From Cenarchaeum sp. (lineage in GTDB: Archaea > Thermoproteota > Nitrososphaeria > Nitrososphaerales > Nitrosopumilaceae), in the NCBI GenBank assembly GCA_007570915.1, contig RKSK01000145.1, positions 1 to 6,616 of the forward strand: a DNA stretch of 6,616 nucleotides, in the 5' to 3' direction. Below, piece by piece: positions 1 through 5,016 of the stretch. Position 1 is the first letter of the stretch, and every line of letters starts with the position of its first letter. The position numbers were made by a program, and so were the translations under genes. Below the pieces are notes generated by a model. It did no database searches and had not been told where the DNA came from. It saw only the letters and a list, made by a program, of their open reading frames with translations.

Positions 1-668
1 GGCCGGCGGGCTTGCGCGCGAGCCCCCCACCCCCCATAGTGGACCACGTCGCGCAGGGGCACGCGCGCAAGCCAGCCGGCCTCCTCGAGGTCGGGCCGTT
101 CGGCAAACTCGTCGACGTGGCCCAGGCAGAGGTACGCGACGGGCTCTATCCCGCCCGGCAGGCCGAGCGCCCCGCGCAGGTCGCCGCGCGAGAGTATGCT
201 GACCCAGCCGACGCCGATCCCCTCGGCGCGCGCGGCGAGCCACAGGTTTTGGACCGCGCAGCAGACGCTGTACGCGCCGGCCTCGGGCATGCTCGAGCGG
301 CCGATGACGAACGGGCCGGACCTCGCCGCGTCGTACGTCACGCAGATGTTCAGGTCGGACTCTAGGATCCCCTCTAGCTTGAGCGACTCGTAGGCGCGGC
401 GCCGCTCTCCCTCGAGCTCGGAGGCGGCGGCCGCGCGCGCGGCCTCGAATGACTCCTTGACCCTCCTGCGCACGGCCGCGTCGCGGACCAGGACAAAGTC
501 CCAGGGTTGCGAGTAGCCGACTGACGGCGCGTGGTGCGCGGCGTCGAGCACCCTGGCCAGGGCCCCGTCGGCTATGGGCCGGCGCACAAAGTGCGACCTC
601 ACGTCGCGCCTCGTGCGGATCGCGCGGTACAGCCCCCGCCTGTCGGCCTCGCCCAGCGCCGCGCCCAT
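1..668 (-). CDS. bluB: BluB, 5,6-dimethylbenzimidazole synthase (3' end outside window)
   Basis: The leftward frame from the ATG at 668-666 gives about 222 residues and is still open at base 1. BluB is a flavin-dependent nitroreductase-fold enzyme that breaks down reduced FMN with O2 to give 5,6-dimethylbenzimidazole, the lower ligand of cobalamin. Visible family signatures are RTRRDVRSHF (residues 18-27), HHAPSVGYSQPW (45-56), LKLEGILES (97-105), the block CAVQNLWLAARAEG (137-150) followed by GVGWVSIL (152-159), and AYLCLGHVDEF (178-188). D22 and S157 align by motif with the Asp and Ser reported as important in Sinorhizobium BluB. The length already matches the family (about 200-230), so only a short tail is missing. 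The ATG is the only start after an in-frame TGA upstream, and a TTTAA element at 696-700 suits a nearly leaderless message. BluB rather than a generic nitroreductase is favoured by the RRDVR, APSVG and GWVSIL blocks together. Confidence 0.9.
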   Translation of the reverse strand, partial: MGAALGEADRRGLYRAIRTRRDVRSHFVRRPIADGALARVLDAAHHAPSVGYSQPWDFVLVRDAAVRRRVKESFEAARAAAASELEGERRRAYESLKLEGILESDLNICVTYDAARSGPFVIGRSSMPEAGAYSVCCAVQNLWLAARAEGIGVGWVSILSRGDLRGALGLPGGIEPVAYLCLGHVDEFAERPDLEEAGWLARVPLRDVVHYGGWGARAQARR

Positions 669-693
669 CGCGGCCGCGGGCCGCGCGGGGAGG

Positions 694-702
694 CCTTTAA
701 CT
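694..702 (-). promoter_or_regulatory. TATA-like promoter element of bluB
   Basis: Read leftward, the sequence is GTTAAAGG, with the AT core at 696-700 inside very GC-rich DNA. Its centre lies about 30 bases before the bluB ATG, which places the expected archaeal start site only a few bases ahead of the start codon. Inferred from position and composition. Confidence 0.5.
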
Positions 703-704
703 CA

Positions 705-723
705 TGCGGCAGAACCCGCCGCA
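705..723. repeat. 6-bp inverted repeat between the bluB and tRNA promoters
   Basis: TGCGGC (705-710) and GCCGCA (718-723) are perfect inverted copies around a 7-base spacer. The repeat sits between the two divergent TATA-like elements, so it could be an operator for a dimeric regulator. In DNA this GC-rich a 6-bp match can also be chance. Confidence 0.25.
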
Positions 724-728
724 AGGCG

Positions 729-734
729 TTAATA
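729..734 (+). promoter_or_regulatory. TATA-like promoter element of the tRNA-Val gene
   Basis: TTAATA is centred about 31 bases before the first base of the mature tRNA. It is the only AT-rich hexamer in the GC-rich flank and is separated from the tRNA by an alternating GC tract. Position and composition fit an archaeal tRNA promoter. Confidence 0.5.
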
Positions 735-762
735 CCTCCCGCGCGCGAGCCGCGCGCGCGGC

Positions 763-839
763 GGGCCGGTGGTCTAGTTGGTTAGGATACTGCCTCGACA
801 CGGCAGTGGTCGAGAGTTCGAATCTCTCCCGGCCCACCA
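763..839 (+). tRNA. tRNA-Val (anticodon GAC), CCA encoded
   Basis: A full cloverleaf can be folded. The acceptor stem GGGCCGG (763-769) pairs with CCGGCCC (829-835), followed by discriminator A836 and an encoded CCA (837-839). The D arm GTCT...GGAT carries the GG of the D loop (780-781). The anticodon stem CTGCC (790-794) pairs with GGCAG (802-806) around the 7-base loop TCGACAC. The T stem GAGAG/CTCTC encloses TTCGAAT. The variable loop has 5 bases, which rules out a Ser or Leu tRNA. The central loop triplet is GAC (797-799), which reads the Val codons GUC and GUU; A35, C36 and A73 fit valine identity. The base before the anticodon (position 33) is C instead of the nearly universal U. There is no intron, and no T-rich terminator follows. 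A leftward protein frame ends inside this gene on the other strand (stop at 774-776). Confidence 0.93.
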
Positions 840-1358
840 CTTGAGCCCCGGGGCCGCGTGCCGTGTGTGGTGCCCCCCGCGCGGCCTCCCCGGCCGCGCC
901 GGGACCCGTTCCTTGCCCGTGTGCGGCCGCCGCGGGATCCGGCGCGCCCCGGTGGCCTGGCGCGGCCACCAGGGGGGTGCGGCGCGCCGTTCCCCGCGCG
1001 CGTCGTGCCGGCGAGCCTTGCCGCCCTGCCCGCCACGCTCTCCTTCCTTGCGCCTGCGCTCGAGCTCCATGTTTAGCAGGATACGCTGCATGAAGGGGTG
1101 CGACTCGTGGCGCCTCCGTATCACCGCGCGGTACTTTGAGGCAAACGCAAGGTCTATGTGGCGACAGTGCTGCTCGGTAAAGCCGGGGATGAGGAGGGCG
1201 CACTTGCGCCTTGCCTGCCGGGCATGCGTGCGTTTTGAGCAGATCTTTTTGTGGTACTGCTCGCGATAGTCAAGGTAGAGCTGGACGTGTCGGGGAGGCT
1301 CCTCTATGTAGTCGCGGACGCGCTCGTCCCATATCTGCCCGAGCGGGCCCTTGGGCAC
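774..1358 (-). CDS. protein of unknown function; C-terminal half probably not genuine
   Basis: I do not recognise this protein. The frame opens with GTG at 1358 (start MPKGPLGQIWDERVRDYIEE) after an in-frame TAG upstream, and gives 194 residues. Residues 1-105 look like a compact, basic, helical protein with Cys and His at C40, C53, H64, C65, H67, H84 and H87, which might bind a metal. From about residue 106 the sequence is Arg/Gly/Pro/Ala-rich low complexity, and the last 20 or so residues (GRDSNSRPLPCR and beyond) are simply the antisense translation of the tRNA-Val gene, a well-known false peptide in databases. Either the native stop was lost or the GC-rich spacer lacks stops by chance. 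An AT element at 1401-1407 lies about 46 bases upstream, implying a leader of about 20 bases. The first half is probably a real gene; the annotated end is doubtful. Confidence 0.55.
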   Translation of the reverse strand: MPKGPLGQIWDERVRDYIEEPPRHVQLYLDYREQYHKKICSKRTHARQARRKCALLIPGFTEQHCRHIDLAFASKYRAVIRRRHESHPFMQRILLNMELERRRKEGERGGQGGKARRHDARGERRAAPPWWPRQATGARRIPRRPHTGKERVPARPGRPRGGHHTRHAAPGLKWWAGRDSNSRPLPCRGSILTN

Positions 1359-1400
1359 CTGCGTGTCTCGACATCCACGCGCGGCAGGATAGGGGGTGAT

Positions 1401-1407
1401 CTAAAAA
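1401..1407 (-). promoter_or_regulatory. TATA-like element upstream of the unknown gene at 774-1358
   Basis: Read leftward, TTTTTAG is centred about 46 bases before the GTG start, so the transcript would carry a leader of about 20 bases. No clear Shine-Dalgarno sequence precedes the GTG. Weak support. Confidence 0.3.
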
Positions 1408-1466
1408 CGCACCGTTTGGCTTGTGCGAATCTGTGGATCAGCTATTTTCAACCCACGCCTTGGCCT

Positions 1467-1739
1467 TTATTGCCTAGGGGCGCGCAGCTTTTGGAGCGGG
1501 TTCATGAGGATCATCTTGCTGGGGCAAGAGGCCGTTTCTCGGCGTTTTCCCCTGGGCGCGAGGGTTGGCCGATGCCCGGCCATTCCAATGGCTTCAGGTT
1601 CCCCGACGCAGGCTTGGGGAAAGTAGGTCATGCCGCCCAGCGTAAGCTTTGCGGCATACCGCTGGCCATAGTCCGCAAGCAGCGTAAGGATCTCGTTGTC
1701 AGGGATGCCATGGTTAACCAGGATCGCGCCCTGGCGTGG
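1467..1739 (-). pseudogene. protein-like frame without a start, in frame behind an amber stop
   Basis: Reading on leftward from the TAG at 1742-1740, in the same frame, there are 90 sense codons before a TAA at 1469-1467. The first half looks like real protein: ILVNHGIPDNEILTLLADYG followed by QRYAAKLTLGGMTYFPQACV, with alternating hydrophobic and charged residues. The second half (GKRRETASCPSKM onward) is less convincing. No ATG, GTG or TTG occurs in this frame between the TAG and the internal ATG of LGGM (near 1626), so nothing obvious can start the well-formed part. Possible explanations are a gene truncated at its 5' end, a longer upstream gene interrupted by an amber codon, or a non-standard start such as the CTG near the beginning. 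The upstream protein seems to end naturally at the TAG, which favours a remnant of a separate gene. I do not recognise the family. Confidence 0.4.
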
Positions 1740-2384
1740 CTAGGCCGCATCCAGTGGCCTGTTGAGCTTGTCGCGAGCCGCGCCCTTTGTGGCGTATTCG
1801 GGGTGAGCCCCATGCACAAACTCCAGTAGCGGGCGCTCCGTGGAGTCCCCCTGGAACCGTGCAAGCAGGTCTCGAATGAGCAGAGACGCCCCTTCTAGCG
1901 TTTGCGTCATTGTGCTGAATTTTTCCCTTCCCCCGCCTGTCAGTCGGTACCCGACGCCCTCGTCCTTGCCGTTCTCGCGAACTGTGAATTCCTCTACCGT
2001 CCTGTCGGCGATGGCCTCCTCGATGCAGGTGTCAAGGCTTTCGCTGAACGGGCCGTGCGGGTGTGGTTTCCAGTCATACACAGGCCTGGCCGGCTCGCGG
2101 CCCCGTCTTCGGGCAAGCTCCCTGTCTGCAAGAAACAGGTAACTTTGGAGGCGCGTCTTGTGTTTTGTCTCTCCCAGGGTTCCAAGGAGCACAGGGAGCA
2201 TGGAGCGCGTCGCCTGATCCCTTGTGCGCCTCTTCAGCTCTGCGTCCACCGCCCTTTGCGCATCAGAGGGCAGGCTTTCGGGGAGGATGGCCCCCGCCCG
2301 TATTCCCAGCAAGATTTGCTCCGCGTTCAGGGACTTTTCCCTGACGAACGGGGCAAACACGTTCTCAAACTCCTCAGGAGGCAC
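1740..2384 (-). CDS. Panacea/SocA-like winged-helix-type protein (tentative)
   Basis: From the GTG at 2384 the protein has 214 residues; an in-frame TTG at 2456 would add 24. I prefer the GTG because a TTAATAA element (2407-2413) is centred 26 bases upstream, giving a leaderless message; a purine run at 2391-2400 resembling a Shine-Dalgarno sequence is an alternative signal for the same codon. In this numbering the first 65 residues are helical and charged, followed by TKHKTRLQSYLFLADREL (73-90), then YDWKPHPHGPFSESLD (103-118), a basic/acidic stretch with GYRLTGGGREKF (145-156), and near the end LEFVHGAHPEYATK (187-200). The order of a Lys-rich helix with LFLADR, an aromatic-x-HGPFS motif and a terminal YPEYATK-like segment recalls archaeal and phage DUF4065/Panacea/SocA-type proteins, several of which act as antitoxins or regulators. 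The family assignment is inference from motifs. It is divergent from the small gene at 2491. Confidence 0.6.
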   Translation of the reverse strand: MPPEEFENVFAPFVREKSLNAEQILLGIRAGAILPESLPSDAQRAVDAELKRRTRDQATRSMLPVLLGTLGETKHKTRLQSYLFLADRELARRRGREPARPVYDWKPHPHGPFSESLDTCIEEAIADRTVEEFTVRENGKDEGVGYRLTGGGREKFSTMTQTLEGASLLIRDLLARFQGDSTERPLLEFVHGAHPEYATKGAARDKLNRPLDAA

Positions 2385-2406
2385 GCCCCGGTCACCCCTC
2401 CCCGGG

Positions 2407-2413
2407 TTAATAA
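2407..2413 (-). promoter_or_regulatory. TATA element fixing the GTG start at 2384
   Basis: Read leftward, TTATTAA is centred at 2410, exactly 26 bases before the first base of the GTG at 2384. This is the spacing expected for an archaeal promoter of a leaderless transcript. It makes the upstream TTG at 2456 unlikely, since that codon would lie upstream of the promoter. Confidence 0.55.
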
Positions 2414-2459
2414 GCGTGGGGCGCCCCGCGCGCACAGGTTCGCGGAGGCCGCTCAAGCA

Positions 2460-2466
2460 TTAAATA
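2460..2466 (+). promoter_or_regulatory. TATA element of the small gene at 2491
   Basis: TTAAATA is centred at 2463, 28 bases before the ATG at 2491, so transcription should begin at or next to the start codon. The GGAGG that ends one base before the ATG is too close to serve as a Shine-Dalgarno site. With the element at 2407-2413 this makes a compact back-to-back promoter region. Confidence 0.6.
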
Positions 2467-2490
2467 GTCCTCCCCGCAGGCGTGGGAGGC

Positions 2491-2841
2491 ATGGCCAAGA
2501 CCAACTTGGCGGAGAGGCGCCCGAGGGCGCCGCCTGAAGGCACCTTTGAGGGCGCGATACGGGAGACAAAGGCGTATGCCGCCAGGATCCGCGACAATCC
2601 GCCGGACTGCCCAATGTTTCCCATCATCAACAGGTCCAACGGCGCAGTAGAGACGCTCTGCTACATGCAGGGTTACCTTGCCGGTCGCATCGAGTCTACG
2701 GGAAAGAGGCCGACAAGGGAGCAGATGGGAGCCATCCGGCACGATGTCATGCATGATAACGCCGTGCGTGACGTTGTCGTGGGAATGCAGGACGAGACGC
2801 TCTTGCGCCCGGAAGACTCGCCATTGCCGCGTGAACGCTAG
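2491..2841 (+). CDS. small protein of unknown function, 116 residues
   Basis: I do not recognise this protein. The ATG at 2491 starts MAKTNLAERRPRAPPEG and the frame ends at TAG 2839-2841. A GTG nine bases earlier would add MGG, but the TATA element at 2460-2466 points to the ATG. The N-terminal 17 residues are basic and proline-rich. The rest looks like a folded, mostly helical soluble domain: AIRETKAYAARIRDN (22-36), then CPMFPIINRSNG (40-51), CYMQGYLAGRIES (57-69) and IRHDVMHDNAVRDVV (82-96), with H84 and H88 four residues apart. There is no signal peptide or membrane segment. Codon use is balanced with many ATA, ATC and AGG codons, as in a real gene. It is divergently transcribed from the Panacea-like gene with about 106 bases between starts, so the two could share control, but nothing proves a functional link. 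Confidence 0.75.
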   Translation: MAKTNLAERRPRAPPEGTFEGAIRETKAYAARIRDNPPDCPMFPIINRSNGAVETLCYMQGYLAGRIESTGKRPTREQMGAIRHDVMHDNAVRDVVVGMQDETLLRPEDSPLPRER

Positions 2842-3120
2842 ATCTGGCCAGCTCGCGCGCGCGCATGCTTTTGGGCGCCTGCCCCACCACTGGGCTCTCC
2901 GGGCGAGGCGGGGCCGACTAGGCGCGGGTCGGGGGGGGGGGGGATGCCGGGTTGCCCGGGCAAATGACCCCGCCAAGGCGCGGCCCTCCTCGCAGGCACG
3001 GGCGCAGGAAGGCGCGGTCGTGGAGATGGCGCCTTTTGCCGCCGGCGGCGCACAGGGCGCCCGCGATCGGGGCCCCGTTCCCGCGCCCGCCGGCGCGCGC
3101 AACGTCGCCTGATCTGCCAA
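2842..3120. other. GC-rich spacer without a gene
   Basis: I see no supportable gene here. The stretch starts with an alternating purine-pyrimidine tract (about 2851-2868), continues into CCGGG-rich sequence with a 13-base G run at 2931-2943, and ends just before the promoter of the next gene. Frames that cross it on either strand are Arg/Pro/Gly/Ala-rich and look like GC artefacts. A small RNA cannot be excluded by eye. Confidence 0.5.
2931..2943 (+). repeat. homopolymer run of 13 G
   Basis: Thirteen consecutive G residues lie between the genes ending at 2841 and starting at 3155. Such runs slip during replication and are error-prone in sequencing. The run lies about 180 bases upstream of the next promoter and is not inside any convincing coding frame, so no phase-variable protein is implied. 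Confidence 0.95.
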
Positions 3121-3125
3121 TCCTC

Positions 3126-3130
3126 TTATA
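3126..3130 (+). promoter_or_regulatory. TATA element of the prephenate dehydratase-like gene
   Basis: TTATA is centred at 3128, 27 bases before the ATG at 3155, in otherwise GC-rich DNA. The spacing predicts a leaderless message and supports the ATG as start. Confidence 0.6.
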
Positions 3131-3154
3131 GCCCCCAGGGCGGTCTGCGCTACA

Positions 3155-3787
3155 ATGCGCAACGGCGCCACAGACGTGATCGCCAGAATCGGGGGGCCGG
3201 AGAGCTATAGCGACAAAGCCGCCAGGAAGCTCTTTGCCAAGTCGGTCAAGATCCTGGTGTGTGAGTCTATCCGCATGTGCTTTGTGTCGGTGCTTGAGGG
3301 CAAGGCGACCGGCGCGCTGGTTCCCGTGAACAATGTCATCGTTGGAGACGTCAAGGAGGACGGCAAAACCGTCAAGGATCTGGCAAACGAGATGGGCCTG
3401 TCCCGCACAAAGACACATAGGCTAAGGATACGCCTAGTGCTTGCGTCTTTTGGGCGTTTAGAAGAGGTCAGGGTGGTGTACTCCAAACAGCCTGCGCTTG
3501 ACCAATGCAAAAAATTCTCCAAGGCCCACAAGGGCATAACCATGACAGACACGTTTAACGACAAAAAGATCTCGGACACGTCAGCGGCAGTGAAGCTTGT
3601 CAAGGATCTGGGCCTTTTATACACTGCGGCAGTTTGTGACGCAGACGCAGCCAAGCACCACGGCGTTCCGGTCATTCTTGACCCCGTTGCGGATAAGGCA
3701 GAAAACTTCACGACCTTTTTCCTGTATGAAAAAAAACTGCCCAAAAAATCCAAGAAGAGCGCCGCCGGAAAGCGAAAGTTCCCATAA
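3155..3787 (+). CDS. prephenate dehydratase-like protein with altered catalytic motifs
   Basis: The ATG at 3155 gives 210 residues ending at TAA 3785-3787. Prephenate dehydratase turns prephenate into phenylpyruvate in phenylalanine synthesis. The PDT fold can be followed in order: IGGPESYSDKAARKLF (12-27, compare GPxGTYSxxAA), ALVPVNNVIVGDV (54-66, compare VPIENSxxGxV), VVYSKQPALDQCKKF (107-121, compare VYSHPQALxQC), DTSAAVKLV (141-149, compare STAxAAxLV), AAVCDADAAKHHGVPVI (158-174) and AENFTTFFLY (182-191, compare NxTRFxV). Signature residues differ: PIEN is PVNN, STA is DTS, and TRF is TTF, so the conserved Arg is lost while the preceding Thr (T186) remains. No ACT regulatory domain follows; instead there is a lysine-rich tail (KKLPKKSKKSAAGKRK). 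The fold assignment is fairly firm. Catalysis is doubtful: it may be an inactive paralogue used for binding or sensing, or a diverged enzyme. Confidence 0.75.
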   Translation: MRNGATDVIARIGGPESYSDKAARKLFAKSVKILVCESIRMCFVSVLEGKATGALVPVNNVIVGDVKEDGKTVKDLANEMGLSRTKTHRLRIRLVLASFGRLEEVRVVYSKQPALDQCKKFSKAHKGITMTDTFNDKKISDTSAAVKLVKDLGLLYTAAVCDADAAKHHGVPVILDPVADKAENFTTFFLYEKKLPKKSKKSAAGKRKFP

Positions 3788-5016
3788 TGCGCGTCCCTGC
3801 CGGGCTAGCCCCCGCGAACGCGTCTCCGGGTTGGCGCATCGCCCGGCCCGGCAGTCGCGAACCGCCTTGTGAGCACGGGCGCTGTCCGAACTTGACCACT
3901 AGCACAACGGGATGTCCAACCCCGCGTTCCAAGACTTGAGGTTGGTCGTTTTTGCGGAGCGGGGGATCTTGCCGGGATTGAGCACGCCGGGTCGTGCAGC
4001 CACGCGTTCCCCCCACGCCAACCGCCGTGTGCCTCTGGCGTGCTTCGGACCGACGGCTGATCAACGCAACCATGTCGGGCCTTGCCGTGAAACCCACCAC
4101 GGCGCCGGAGGGCAGCGACATGGCGAGATCATGGGGCTTTACGCGGATCTGATCCCCTTCAATGTCGTGGTTTTGCCAAAGGCGTCTGGCTGGGACAGGC
4201 CCCCACGCCGGCTTTGCGGGCAGGCGGGCTCATGGAGGGCGTTACGCCGCGCCTAGCATGTCCGGCCGGCCCTCGCTGCAGACGGGCTTGGAGCCGACGG
4301 GGAAGCCGGACGTTGCGCTCGAGTTCGCGTGCGGCGGCGCCTTGCCCGCCGGACCCCTTGAGGAGTGCGCCGGGGGGGCGGGGGGCGCTGCGAGTCGCAT
4401 GTGTGCCTGTGGGGGCTTCGCGCCGCGGATCGTGGGGGGGTAGCGGGCGCTGCGTTCGTGCATGTGTTCGAGCTAGGCCGCCGCGGAGTTCCGGGCAAGA
4501 TCTCTGGAACGTTTGGCGTGATCGGCTCGCGGCCGCCGATAGGCGGCGCCGCTAATTATGTCCGTCGGCAGGCCGTCCTGCGGGGCGTGGCAGGCTCACG
4601 GGCCGGCGTCAGTGAGGCCTTCGGCATGCACGCGGTGATCGCAGTCGCCGCGTGGCGGCGCGTTCGCTTGGCACGGCGAATTCGGGCGGCGATCCTGTCA
4701 CGCGTGGCGCGGCTTGCCATGGACGCGGGGGCGCGCGAGGCGCGGCGGCGGTTGAGCGGGCCTGCCCTTGTGCGCACGCCTGCGGTGCGGCCGGCTCCAT
4801 GGCCGGCATGGCCGGCGCACGGGGCCGGAAACTCGTGCGTGGTGCCCCCCAGGCGCACGTCCAGGGCGTTGCAGCCGACCCCGCTGTCGCGATCCAGGGG
4901 GGCGTCACCCCTGTTGGCACGATCGCGGGGGGAGGCCGCATTCAAGGCGGATCCTGCGCAGGGCTGCGCGGCGGGCCGGCCCGGGCGATCCTTTTCTGAT
5001 CGCAGGCGCGCGGCCG
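3788..5016. other. 1.2-kb region without a convincing gene
   Basis: Both strands were read and no frame could be assigned to a known family. The stretch is very GC-rich with G runs (around 4371-4387 and 4432-4438), a tandem 9-base repeat (4799-4816, unit ATGGCCGGC) and a 6-bp hairpin (4816-4821 with 4834-4839). Several open frames exist because stop codons are rare in GC-rich DNA. A few short pieces look more protein-like, for example MGLYADLIPFNVVVLPKASG from the ATG at 4132, LQTGLEPTGKPDVALEFACG near 4281-4340, and GVPGKISGTFGVIGS near 4484-4528, but they lie in different frames with no promoter. This would fit decayed coding sequence, an untranslated RNA, or a lineage-specific gene I cannot recognise. 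I found no tRNA T-loop signature and no recognisable SRP RNA or RNase P RNA core. Confidence 0.45.
4985..5003. terminator. hairpin between the gene-free region and the hydantoinase gene
   Basis: GCGATC (4985-4990) and GATCGC (4998-5003) are perfect inverted copies around the loop CTTTTCT. The hairpin lies 14 bases beyond the TAG of the leftward hydantoinase gene, the right place for a 3' end structure. Archaeal termination mostly uses T-runs, and the leftward transcript has A residues in the loop instead, so a role as RNA-end stabiliser is as likely as termination. Confidence 0.35.

Noticed and set aside
763..839. Integration site duplication of the tRNA 3' end
   Set aside because: No second copy of the T-arm or acceptor sequence was found in the window; the best match is seven bases (CGAATCT near 1427), which is chance.
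1251..1829. Rightward open frame of 192 codons
   Set aside because: It is antisense to the start of the unknown gene and to the Panacea-like gene, has no promoter element, and its open state follows from GC-rich codons on the other strand. The leftward translation of the same DNA looks more protein-like.
2407..3171. Leftward open frame of 254 codons
   Set aside because: Crosses the small gene, the 13-G spacer and the start of the PDT-like gene; composition is a GC artefact and rightward genes with promoters explain the region.
3205..3753. Leftward open frame of 182 codons opposite the PDT-like gene
   Set aside because: The rightward strand carries recognisable PDT blocks in order and a well-placed promoter; the opposite frame is a serine- and leucine-rich shadow.
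3912..4256. Rightward open frame of 114 codons
   Set aside because: Only the piece after the ATG at 4132 looks protein-like and it is short; no promoter or family match. Mentioned under the gene-free region.
3788..5016. SRP RNA, RNase P RNA or tRNA in the gene-free region
   Set aside because: The conserved cores of these RNAs (SRP helix 8 GGAA/AGCAG pattern, RNase P GAGGAAA segment, tRNA T loop with stem) could not be located by eye on either strand.
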